DNA from: Mesorhizobium sp. M7A.F.Ca.US.008.03.1.1
Lineage (GTDB): Bacteria > Pseudomonadota > Alphaproteobacteria > Rhizobiales > Rhizobiaceae
Direction of reading: 5' to 3'
DNA: 64,000 nucleotides
Assembly: GCF_003997495.1 (NCBI RefSeq)
Contig: NZ_RZRU01000007.1
Span: 186,001 to 250,000, forward strand
Under the pieces are notes generated by a model that was not told the origin of the DNA, did not search any database, and saw only the letters and a program-made list of their open reading frames with translations. Both the position numbers and the translations under genes were made by a program. Of the stretch, positions 56,147 through 64,000 are shown one piece after another (positions within the stretch are counted from its first letter, which is position 1; every line of letters begins with the position of its first letter).

Positions 56147-56902
56147 ATGCTTGAAATCAGAAACCTGCACGCCCGCATCGTCGATGACGGCACCGAAATC
56201 ATCCGCGGCTTGAACCTGACGGTGAAAACCGGCGAGGTCGCCGCGATCATGGGGCCGAACGGCTCGGGCAAATCGACGCTGTCCTACATCCTCGCCGGCC
56301 GCGAGGACTATGAGGTGACCGAAGGCGACATCCTCTACAACGGCCAGTCGATCCTCGAAATGGATCCGGCCGAGCGCGCCACGTCAGGCATTTTCCTCGC
56401 CTTCCAGTATCCGATGGAGATACCGGGCGTCGCGACCATGGAATTCCTGAAAGTGGCGATGAACGAGCAGCGCAAGGCGCGTGGCGAAGAGCCGCTGAAG
56501 ATCCCGGAATTCCTTAAGCGGGTGAAGGAAGCAGCCGCCTCGCTCAGCATGGACATGGCGATGCTGAAGCGGCCGCTCAATGTCGGCTTCTCCGGCGGCG
56601 AGAAGAAGCGCGCCGAGATCCTGCAGATGAAGCTGCTGGAGCCAAAACTGTGCGTGCTCGACGAGACCGATTCCGGCCTCGACATTGATGCGCTGAAGAT
56701 CGTTTCGGACGGCGTCAACGCGCTGCGCGCGCCAGACCGGGCCTTCCTGGTCATCACCCATTACCAGCGCCTGCTTGAGCACATCGTGCCCGACACCGTG
56801 CACGTGCTCTACAAGGGCCAGGTCATCAAGTCGGGCGACAAGTCGTTGGCGCTCGACCTGGAAGCCAATGGCTACGCCGGCGTGATCGGCGAAGCCGCGT
56901 GA
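56147..56902 (+). CDS. sufC: Fe-S assembly ATPase SufC
   Basis: SufC (251 residues) is the ABC-type ATPase of the SufBC2D complex. Walker A is GPNGSGKSTL, the signature is FSGGEKKRAEIL and Walker B CVLDETDSGLD, with the switch His in VITHYQRLL. It lacks membrane partners. It starts 27 bases after sufB and is followed by sufD. Confidence 0.97.
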   Translation: MLEIRNLHARIVDDGTEIIRGLNLTVKTGEVAAIMGPNGSGKSTLSYILAGREDYEVTEGDILYNGQSILEMDPAERATSGIFLAFQYPMEIPGVATMEFLKVAMNEQRKARGEEPLKIPEFLKRVKEAAASLSMDMAMLKRPLNVGFSGGEKKRAEILQMKLLEPKLCVLDETDSGLDIDALKIVSDGVNALRAPDRAFLVITHYQRLLEHIVPDTVHVLYKGQVIKSGDKSLALDLEANGYAGVIGEAA

Positions 56903-56927
56903 GATGCCAGAGGGCAAGGTCAGACTG

Positions 56928-58196
56928 ATGAATATGCACACACAACCGCAGCGGACACCGGCCGAAACAGCGTTGATCGACGCGTTCGGCGACCGGCTGT
57001 CGCTGCTGCCGGGCGACGGCGCGGTGATGCTGAAGCGCGACGACGCCATCGAGACGATCAAGCACGGCCTGCCGACGCGACGTGTCGAATCCTGGCATTA
57101 TACCGACCTGCGCCGGTTGTTGAATGCGGTGCCGGACTTCGACCCGGCCGCCATGGCCAAGGCCATTGCCCCGATCGTCGACGGCTCCGCTGTGGTGTCG
57201 ATCCTGAACGGCAAGTCCGACGCCAAAGTGCCCGTTCTTGAAGGCGTCTCTTTCCAGCGCCTGTCGGAAAAGCTGATCGATGGCAGCATCGCTCCGGGGC
57301 TCGATCCCTATGGCAGCGACGACGCGATCGGCGCGCTGAACACGGCTTTCGTCGCCGACGGGTATTTTGTCGACATCGCCGATGGTGTGGAACTTGAAAA
57401 GCCGGTCGAACTGCAGAACCTGCAGGCCGGCGGCCAGACCCATGTGCGCCTGGCCGTTCGTGTCGGCGCCGGCGCCAAGTCCGTCATCGTCGAACGGCAG
57501 ACGGGTGACGGCGCTGCCTTGGGCAGCTCGGTCAGCCATCTCGTGCTCGGCGAGGGCGCCGAGGTGACGTGGCTGATCGTCCAGGAGCAGCCGGAGACGG
57601 CGACGCATCTGGCGCAGTTCAAGGCCCATATCGGCAAGAATGCGAAGCTGACGGTGTTCTTCATGAATGCCGGCGGCAAGCTCGTGCGCCAGGAGATCGT
57701 GGTCAAGACAACAGGCGAAGGCGCCGACTTCAAGCTGCGCGGCATCAACCTCCTGGCCGGCGACACCCATACCGACGTGACCATGGTGCTCGACCACGCC
57801 GTGCCGCACACGACCTCGACGGAAGTCATCCGCAACGTGGTGACGGGCAAGGCGCGCGGCGTTTTCCAGGGCCGCATCAACGTCCATCAATATGCGCAGA
57901 AGACCAACGCCAAGATGGCGTGCAACACGCTGCTGCTGTCGGATGATGGTGAGTTCTCGACCAAGCCGGAACTGGAAATCTTCGCCGACGACGTCGTCTG
58001 CGGCCATGGCGCCACCGTCACCGAAATCGACCACGATCATCTGTTCTACCTGATGGCGCGCGGCGTCGACGAGAAGAGTGCGCGCGGCCTGCTCGTGAAA
58101 GCCTTCGTTGCCGAGGTGATCGAGGAACTGGATGACGAGACGATCGTCGAGGCGCTGGAAGCGCGGCTCGACGACTGGTTCATGGCACACGGGTGA
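56928..58196 (+). CDS. sufD: Fe-S cluster assembly protein SufD
   Basis: SufD (422 residues) is the SufB paralogue of the scaffold complex. The beta-helix region is seen: ELQNLQAGGQTHVRLAVRVGAGAKSVIVERQTG, GAEVTWLIVQEQPE, and the C-terminal GRINVHQYAQKTNAKMACNTLLLSDDGEFSTKPELEIFADDVVCGHGAT (short parts). The ATG at 56928 is preferred because AAGGT lies 8 bases before it; ATGs at 56904 and 56934 are possible. Confidence 0.93.
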   Translation: MNMHTQPQRTPAETALIDAFGDRLSLLPGDGAVMLKRDDAIETIKHGLPTRRVESWHYTDLRRLLNAVPDFDPAAMAKAIAPIVDGSAVVSILNGKSDAKVPVLEGVSFQRLSEKLIDGSIAPGLDPYGSDDAIGALNTAFVADGYFVDIADGVELEKPVELQNLQAGGQTHVRLAVRVGAGAKSVIVERQTGDGAALGSSVSHLVLGEGAEVTWLIVQEQPETATHLAQFKAHIGKNAKLTVFFMNAGGKLVRQEIVVKTTGEGADFKLRGINLLAGDTHTDVTMVLDHAVPHTTSTEVIRNVVTGKARGVFQGRINVHQYAQKTNAKMACNTLLLSDDGEFSTKPELEIFADDVVCGHGATVTEIDHDHLFYLMARGVDEKSARGLLVKAFVAEVIEELDDETIVEALEARLDDWFMAHG

Positions 58197-58200
58197 TCTG

Positions 58201-59445
58201 ATGAACGCGCCGGGCAAGATCGGAGATTTTTACGACGTCGAAGCGATCCGCCGCGATTTCCCGATCCTGTCGCGGGAAGTCTATGGCAAGAAGCTGGTCT
58301 ATCTCGACAACGGCGCATCGGCACAGAAGCCGCAGGTGGTGCTGGACACGATCCAGCACGCCTATTCCCAGGAATACGCCAACGTCCATCGCGGCCTGCA
58401 TTTCCTGTCCAATGCCGCGACCGACGCGTATGAAAAGGCGCGGGAAACGGTGCGCCGCTTCCTCAATGCGCCCAGCACCGACAACATCATTTTCACTTCG
58501 AACACGACCTCGGCCATCAACACCGTCGCCTATGGCTATGGCATGCCCAACATCGGCGAGGGCGACGAGATCGTGCTGTCGATCATGGAGCACCACTCCA
58601 ACATCGTTCCCTGGCATTTCATCCGCGAGCGGCAGGGCGCGAAACTGGTCTGGGTGCCGGTCGATGATCTCGGCGTCTTCCACATCGAGGAATTCGAGAA
58701 GCGGCTGACCGACCGCACCAAGCTGGTCGCCATCACCCAGATGTCGAACGCGCTGGGCACGGTGACGCCGATCAAGGAGATCGTGCGGATCGCGCATGCG
58801 CGTGGAATTCCCGTCCTCGTCGACGGCAGCCAGAGCGCCGTGCATATGCCGATCGATGTGCAGGATCTCGACTGCGACTTCTTCGTCTTCACTGGCCACA
58901 AGGTCTACGGCCCATCAGGCATCGGCGTGCTCTACGGCAAGAAGGACATTCTCCAGGGCATGCGCCCCTTCATGGGCGGTGGCGAGATGATCGAGGAGGT
59001 GACGGAGGACATCGTCACCTACAACGAGCCGCCGCACCGCTTCGAGGCCGGTACGCCGCCGATCGTCCAGGCGATCGGGCTTGGCGCGGCATTGGACTAT
59101 ATGGAATCGGTCGGCCGCGAGCGCATTGCAGCCCACGAGGAAGACCTCAAGAACTACGCGCATGAGCGGCTGCGCGCCATCAATTCGCTGCGCATCTTCG
59201 GCGACGCGCCCGGCAAGGGCGCCATCATCTCGTTCGAGCTGCAAGGCATTCATGCGCACGACGTGTCGATGGTCATCGATCGGCAGGGCGTTGCAGTCCG
59301 CGCGGGCACCCATTGTGCCCAGCCGCTGTTGAAACGTTTTGGTGTAACCTCCACATGCAGGGCATCGTTCGGCATGTATAATACCAGGGCCGAAGTCGAC
59401 GCTTTGGCCGAGGCGCTTGAAAAAGCGCGCAAATTCTTCGGATGA
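58201..59445 (+). CDS. sufS: Cysteine desulfurase SufS (group II)
   Basis: SufS (414 residues) delivers persulfide sulfur to the SUF system. The PLP lysine is in FTGHKVYGPSG, and the catalytic Cys in RAGTHCAQPLLKRFG sits on a short loop typical of group II enzymes, which need a sulfur acceptor such as SufE. No sufE gene is visible in the operon. It starts 4 bases after sufD. Confidence 0.95.
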   Translation: MNAPGKIGDFYDVEAIRRDFPILSREVYGKKLVYLDNGASAQKPQVVLDTIQHAYSQEYANVHRGLHFLSNAATDAYEKARETVRRFLNAPSTDNIIFTSNTTSAINTVAYGYGMPNIGEGDEIVLSIMEHHSNIVPWHFIRERQGAKLVWVPVDDLGVFHIEEFEKRLTDRTKLVAITQMSNALGTVTPIKEIVRIAHARGIPVLVDGSQSAVHMPIDVQDLDCDFFVFTGHKVYGPSGIGVLYGKKDILQGMRPFMGGGEMIEEVTEDIVTYNEPPHRFEAGTPPIVQAIGLGAALDYMESVGRERIAAHEEDLKNYAHERLRAINSLRIFGDAPGKGAIISFELQGIHAHDVSMVIDRQGVAVRAGTHCAQPLLKRFGVTSTCRASFGMYNTRAEVDALAEALEKARKFFG

Positions 59446-59466
59446 CGAGTTTTTTGGGTGACGACC

Positions 59467-59859
59467 ATGGATGATGCAAGCATCGCTGCCGAGACCACTC
59501 CGGAAACCGCGCCCAATGCGCTGGTTTCGGGGTCGGCCATTCCAGCCGACGAGCTGGCGCGGCTGACCGACGACATCGTCTCGGCGCTGAAGACGGTCTA
59601 CGATCCGGAAATTCCGGCCGATATCTACGAGCTCGGCCTGATCTACAAGATCGACATCGAGGACAATCGCTCGGTCAAGATCGACATGACGCTGACCGCC
59701 CCCGGCTGCCCGGTCGCCGGCGAAATGCCCGGCTGGGTGGAGAATGCCGTCGGCGCCGTCGAAGGCGTGTCCGGCGTCGAGGTCAACATGACTTTCGACC
59801 CGCCCTGGTCGGCCGACCGCATGTCGGAAGAGGCGCAGGTGGCGGTGGGCTGGTACTAG
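59467..59859 (+). CDS. sufT: SufT-like DUF59 (MIP18) protein
   Basis: The 130-residue protein has the MIP18/DUF59 core: VYDPEIPADIYELGLIYKIDIEDN near residue 46 and TLTAPGCPVAGEMPGWVENAV near residue 78, with the Cys involved in cluster trafficking. It helps Fe-S protein maturation. The ATG at 59467 has GGGTGA upstream; an in-frame GTG 9 bases earlier is less likely. It follows sufS by 21 bases. Confidence 0.92.
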   Translation: MDDASIAAETTPETAPNALVSGSAIPADELARLTDDIVSALKTVYDPEIPADIYELGLIYKIDIEDNRSVKIDMTLTAPGCPVAGEMPGWVENAVGAVEGVSGVEVNMTFDPPWSADRMSEEAQVAVGWY

Positions 59860-59959
59860 CGTCGAGCCTGGCACACTTGCGCCAGTCATAAAACTTCACC
59901 ATTTTAGGTGAGGAATCATTCGGCAGGCCTTGAACCTGCATGGAATGGAAGGAAAAAGA

Positions 59960-60340
59960 ATGGGACGCTTCGCCGTCATCACGATGACCGAAAAGGCCGC
60001 CGACCGGGTGCGCGAGATCGTCGCCACCCGCGACAACGCGCATGGCATCCGCCTCGGCATCAAGAAGGGCGGCTGCGCCGGGATGGAATACACGGTCGAT
60101 CTGGTGACCGAGCCCAACACCAAGGACGACCATATCGAGCGCGACGGCGCGCATGTCTATGTTGCGCCAGAGGCTGCGCTATTCCTGTTCGGCACCGAGA
60201 TGGATTTCGAGCAGACGACGCTGCGCACCGGTTTCACCTTCCACAATCCGAACCAGAGCTCGGCCTGCGGTTGCGGCGAATCCGTCGAACTGAAACCGGC
60301 CGACCTGAAGGCGCTGGCAGAGGCCCGCGCTTCCGCTTGA
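59960..60340 (+). CDS. sufA: A-type Fe-S carrier SufA (HesB/IscA)
   Basis: The 126-residue A-type carrier has the three ligand cysteines: one in KKGGCAGMEY and two in SACGCGESV. It receives clusters from SufBCD and passes them to target proteins. AAGGAAAAAG precedes the ATG at 59960. It ends the suf operon and is followed by a palindromic repeat. Confidence 0.95.
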   Translation: MGRFAVITMTEKAADRVREIVATRDNAHGIRLGIKKGGCAGMEYTVDLVTEPNTKDDHIERDGAHVYVAPEAALFLFGTEMDFEQTTLRTGFTFHNPNQSSACGCGESVELKPADLKALAEARASA

Positions 60341-60346
60341 TCCTCC

Positions 60347-60431
60347 CTTCGCCCCGTTTACGGGGAGAAGGTGTCACGAAGTGACGGATGAGGGGCCGCG
60401 CCAGCCTCTCCAGAGTTCGCGCTGGCCCCTC
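60347..60431. repeat. Array of three small palindromes between convergent genes
   Basis: Three adjacent inverted repeats, CTTCGCCCCGTTTACGGGGAGAAG (in parts), GTCACGAAGTGAC, and GAGGGGCCGCGCCAGCC / GCGCTGGCCCCTC, fill the space between sufA and the convergent GFA gene. The first two have the GGGGAGAAG...GTCACGAAGTGAC layout known from rhizobial intergenic repeats. It may end transcription both ways. Confidence 0.7.
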
Positions 60432-60435
60432 ACAA

Positions 60436-60933
60436 TTACTCCACCCACATGCCCGTCCGCTTGTGCCAGTCGGCGATCGATTCCTCGGGATAGACGTCGA
60501 AGGCCTTGTCATGCTTGCCAACCTCCGGCTCCACCCAGTTCGCCTTGTATTTCAGCATCAGGTGCACCTTGCTTGGTGGAATGGGTAAATCGCTGTCGAT
60601 CGCCGAAGCGAACGGATGCACCAGCTCCGGCCATGTCGGATCGTAGAGCCAAAGGGCCGCCCCGCATTTCTTGCAGAAATTGCGCTCGCCGGTCGAGATT
60701 TCGCAATGCGGATGCTCGTCGTCCTCGATCTCCGCCCGAAAGACGCCGACGCTGCGCTTGCCCCTGATGTTCAGTGTTTCGTTGTCGGCACCCAGATTGA
60801 TGGCAAACCCGCCGCCGCCCTGCTGCTTGCGGCAGATCGAGCAGTAGCACAGCATGAACGGCGCCGGCGTGTGGCTCTCCACCTCGAAACGCACGGCATT
60901 GCAGCGGCAGGACCCTTTGAGCAGAAGCGGCAT
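60436..60933 (-). CDS. GFA-family protein (glutathione-dependent formaldehyde-activating type)
   Basis: The 165-residue protein has the GFA zinc-site cysteines: GSCRCNAVRFEV near the start, CYCSICRKQQGGG around residue 30, and CKKCGAALWLYD near residue 93. The family is named for an enzyme that joins glutathione and formaldehyde, but most members have unknown function. It lies between the suf operon and the TfoX-like gene, and converges on sufA. Confidence 0.86.
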   Translation of the reverse strand: MPLLLKGSCRCNAVRFEVESHTPAPFMLCYCSICRKQQGGGGFAINLGADNETLNIRGKRSVGVFRAEIEDDEHPHCEISTGERNFCKKCGAALWLYDPTWPELVHPFASAIDSDLPIPPSKVHLMLKYKANWVEPEVGKHDKAFDVYPEESIADWHKRTGMWVE

Positions 60934-61023
60934 GACAAAAACTCCGACGGATGGCTCTCAACCTGTCAGCATGATTTTGGTTGCGGCGATGACAAGCCCA
61001 AATGCCGGTGCCATGATCGCGGC

Positions 61024-61347
61024 ATGGACAATGAACGCATCGCCGAACTGTTCGAAGGCCTTGGCCCTGTCAGCATCCGCAAGCTGTTCGGCGGCAAGGG
61101 CATCTATTACGACGGCGTCATCGTCGCCATCGTGCTGCGCGGCGAATTGCTGCTGAAGGCCGACGAGCAAAGCGCGCCCGAGTTTGAGGGCGCCGGCTGC
61201 ACGCAATGGACCTATACCGGCTCGCGTCACGGCAAGCTGGTCGCCATGCCCTATTGGAGCGTTCCCGACAGCGCTTTCGATGATCCCGACGAGATGACGA
61301 TTTGGGCACGGCGAGCTTATGAGGCGGGGCGGCGGGCGGGGAAGTGA
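61024..61347 (+). CDS. TfoX N-terminal domain protein
   Basis: The 107-residue protein is a single TfoX/Sxy N-terminal domain: IAELFEGLGPVSIRKLFGGKGIYYDGVIVAIVLRGELLLKAD, with the conserved MFGG-like motif as LFGGKGIYYDG. The C-terminal helix-hairpin-helix half of TfoX is missing, as in many alphaproteobacterial homologues. A competence role has not been shown for this short form. It is divergent from the GFA gene. Confidence 0.87.
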   Translation: MDNERIAELFEGLGPVSIRKLFGGKGIYYDGVIVAIVLRGELLLKADEQSAPEFEGAGCTQWTYTGSRHGKLVAMPYWSVPDSAFDDPDEMTIWARRAYEAGRRAGK

Positions 61348-61379
61348 CGGGCAATAATTCGGAACGTTGGAGGGACAGG

Positions 61380-61533
61380 CCCCCCTCTGTCCTGCCGGAC
61401 ATCTCCCCCTCAAGGGGGGAGATCGGATGTCATCGCGGCCTTCGCCAACGTTCAGCGGTGAAGAAGCGAGCTGAACGCCGAAGCTGCCAATCTCCCCCCT
61501 TGAGGGGGAGATGTCCGGCAGGACAGAGGGGGG
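61380..61533. repeat. Palindromic element with perfect 44-bp inverted repeats
   Basis: The arms 61380-61423 and 61490-61533 are exact inverted copies, each with an inner palindrome ATCTCCCCC...GGGGGAGAT. The 66-base core has a further inverted repeat (CGTTCAGC / GCTGAACG). No reading frame for a transposase is present. It lies between tfoX-like and psuG and looks like a non-autonomous MITE/RIME element. Confidence 0.85.
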
Positions 61534-61588
61534 TGTGACGGAACGCGGCGGTTGTGCTTAGCGGTGCATTGCGGCCGCTTATCCTCAC

Positions 61589-62506
<918 letters not shown>

Positions 62507-62581
62507 CAGGGTCTCCAATCCGGAGTGCGGGGCGTCCGTCGGGACGCTCGGCAACATCGCGGCACTATGAATTTGCCGGTC

Positions 62582-63526
62582 TCATGCCATTTCCTGCGCA
62601 TCCGGCACAAGAGCCAACGCTTCCGCGAAGCTCGCCGCGGTGAACTCCGGAACGGCGTTGGCGCTTTCGATGGCAAGCGTCGCCCCGGCAATGCCTTCGC
62701 GCAGAGCTGCCCGCAGCGGCAGTCCGTGCAGCAGGGCAGCGACCGTTGCGCCCGCCAGCGCATCGCCGGCGCCGGTGACGTCAGCGACCTTTCTTGGCGG
62801 CGGCGGCAGGATCGAGAAGGCGCCGGCGTCATCGAAGCCCAGCATGGCACTACCGCCCGCCGTCACCACGCCGCTGACGAGGCCGCTGCATCGCAACCCA
62901 TCGACGACCTCGCGCTCCGTGGCATTCGCGGCGACGCCGGCCAGGACCATGGCCTCGCGCCGGTTCATGAAGACCAGCGAGAGCTCCTTCAGCACCGGTA
63001 TCAACCGCGTTACCTTGGCCGGAGAAATGGCAATGGCGAAAACCGGCTTGCCCGCGGCGAGCGCGACCATCCGTTCCAGCGCCGAAGAGGGCAGGTTGGC
63101 GTCGCACAGGATCGCGTCGGCGGCAGCGATCACCTCCCGCACCTTGGAGCGCCTGATCTGCTTGGGAAACGCCAAATCATAGAGCGCCATGTCGGCAAAG
63201 CCGACGATCAGCTCGCCCTCGCTGTCGATCAGTGCCGTGTAGCTCGGCGTCGTGCGGTCGAGGAAGACCGCCGACAGGTCGGCAATGCCAGCCTCGGCAA
63301 TGGCTCGCGAAACGGTGTCGGCAGCCGCATCGCCGCCGCGAACCGACATGAGCGACGCGGAGACGCCGCGGCGCACGGCACTGCGCAAAGCGTTGAAGAC
63401 GCCGCCGCCGACATCCTCGCGCATTGTGCCCGGATTGGAGGCGGCGGGCACGTACGGGCCGGACACCTGGCCACGGCGATCGATATGGGCGCCGCCTACG
63501 GCCAGTACTTTCGCGGATTTCAGCAT
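62582..63526 (-). CDS. psuK: PfkB-family kinase, probable pseudouridine kinase
   Basis: The 314-residue PfkB kinase has the N-terminal VGGAHIDRRGQVSG and the C-terminal DVTGAGDALAGATVAALL site with the catalytic Asp. Its position next to psuG supports phosphorylation of pseudouridine. The start at MLKSAKV was chosen by family length and has only a weak ribosome site at long spacing. It is divergent from recA with 279 bases between them. Confidence 0.88.
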   Translation of the reverse strand: MLKSAKVLAVGGAHIDRRGQVSGPYVPAASNPGTMREDVGGGVFNALRSAVRRGVSASLMSVRGGDAAADTVSRAIAEAGIADLSAVFLDRTTPSYTALIDSEGELIVGFADMALYDLAFPKQIRRSKVREVIAAADAILCDANLPSSALERMVALAAGKPVFAIAISPAKVTRLIPVLKELSLVFMNRREAMVLAGVAANATEREVVDGLRCSGLVSGVVTAGGSAMLGFDDAGAFSILPPPPRKVADVTGAGDALAGATVAALLHGLPLRAALREGIAGATLAIESANAVPEFTAASFAEALALVPDAQEMA

Positions 63527-63721
63527 GCCGGCGATATGACCTTTGTTATTCCAGCCGCACAAGCGCTAGGCTGTGCGACGGAGCTTCGCATGCGGGGCGG
63601 CGATTCGGCAGGTCGAAACAACCGAGCCATCTGGCCCAACGTGGTGCAATCCTGATCGAATCCCTTGGACAAAAAAAGAACAGATCCGGATATTGTTTGT
63701 TTTTCAGATATTTGATCCCTC

Positions 63722-63750
63722 TTGCCAAATGAGAACAAAAAAGGTACAAA
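63722..63750 (+). promoter_or_regulatory. recA promoter
   Basis: TTGCCA (63722-63727) and TACAAA (63745-63750) are separated by 17 bases. The LexA box lies between and over the -10 element. Transcription would start near 63757, about 50 bases before the ATG. Confidence 0.65.
63731..63750 (+). promoter_or_regulatory. SOS (LexA) box of recA
   Basis: GAGAAC-N7-GTACAAA matches the alphaproteobacterial LexA site GAGAAC-N7-GAACAAA with one change (T for A). It covers the spacer and -10 box of the recA promoter, so LexA bound here should block recA until DNA damage. Confidence 0.8.
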
Positions 63751-63805
63751 TAGGCAGGGATTACGGATTGTCCGGCCTTCATTGACGACCAAGGGGTGAT
63801 GTATC

Positions 63806-64000
63806 ATGGCTCAGAATTCTTTGCGGCTGGTAGAGGACAAGGCAGTGGACAAATCAAAGGCTCTGGATGCGGCGCTGTCGCAGATCGAGCGGGCTTTCGG
63901 CAAGGGCTCGATCATGCGGCTCGGCGCGAACGAGCAGGTCGTCGAGATCGAAACGGTGCCGACCGGCTCGCTTGGCCTCGACATCGCGCTTGGCGTCGGT
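63806..64000 (+). CDS. recA: Recombinase RecA, N-terminal part
   Basis: The first 65 residues are present and the gene runs off the right edge. They hold the N-terminal oligomerisation helix and the start of the core: [22 protein letters not shown] and [21 protein letters not shown], just before the Walker A motif. RecA drives homologous recombination and the SOS response. AAGGGGTGA precedes the ATG. Confidence 0.97.
   Translation, partial: MAQNSLRLVEDKAVDKSKALDAALSQIERAFGKGSIMRLGANEQVVEIETVPTGSLGLDIALGVG

Noticed and set aside
54536..58217. Long minus-strand frames (504 and 463 codons) opposite sufB, sufC and sufD
   Set aside because: The suf genes are certain; these frames are antisense shadows with low-complexity Arg/Asp/Val composition.

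Overview
The window is chromosomal DNA from an alphaproteobacterium, most likely a Mesorhizobium-type member of the Rhizobiales. The evidence is the high GC content, the gene order (clpP-clpX-lon-hup; iscS-like-sufBCDS-sufT-sufA with an Irr-type iron box; recA preceded by an alphaproteobacterial GAAC-N7-GAAC-like LexA site), many CUT1/CUT2 sugar transporters, and small palindromic intergenic repeats of the kind scattered through rhizobial genomes. No prophage, transposase, CRISPR array or rRNA operon was seen. The species call is inference from gene content, not from a database search.

Layout. 0-2.2 kb: end of an APH-like kinase gene, argC and speB (arginine/polyamine metabolism, minus strand). 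2.3-6.7 kb: acyltransferase-3, glycerophosphodiesterase, and an aldo/keto reductase divergent from a LysR regulator. 6.9-8.6 kb: rpsI and rplM behind a strong promoter with a hairpin leader, then a hotdog thioesterase. 8.7-13.1 kb: enoyl-CoA hydratase, VOC protein, AAA ATPase, CoA-binding protein, O-acetylhomoserine sulfhydrylase and a cupin, all on plus. 13.2-16.3 kb: cytochrome P450 divergent from a sarcosine-oxidase-like flavoenzyme, then a repeat-containing exported protein. 16.6-22.1 kb: the protein quality-control block clpP, clpX, lon and HU.

22.2-31.4 kb is a sugar/polyol uptake and catabolism cluster of unknown substrate: aldo/keto reductase, SIS isomerase, creatininase-family hydrolase, CUT1 ABC transporter with a Tat-type binding protein, FucU-type mutarotase and PfkB kinase. 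31.5-33.9 kb holds a glycosyltransferase, an RmlC-like cupin, tRNA-Asp and tRNA-Val. 33.9-42.1 kb is a second uptake locus: ROK regulator, CUT2 transporter, SDR and GNAT on minus, divergent from a creatinase/ectoine-hydrolase-like M24 protein and an M20 amidohydrolase.

42.1-52.9 kb is mainly cell-envelope and housekeeping: M23 endopeptidase, Bcp peroxiredoxin, a giant AsmA-like protein, TyrRS, an ArnT-like glycosyltransferase with a PAP2 phosphatase, a PaiB-like flavoprotein and an alpha/beta hydrolase. 53.2-60.3 kb is the complete SUF iron-sulfur assembly operon. 60.4-63.5 kb has GFA and TfoX-like proteins and the pseudouridine catabolism pair psuG/psuK. The window ends inside recA.

No clearly new defence or mobile system was found. 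The most promising unexplained items are the two catabolic loci, the rplM leader hairpin, a perfect 44-bp inverted-repeat element near 61.4 kb, and a 17-bp tandem duplication that creates a six-codon overlapping reading frame between two operon genes.
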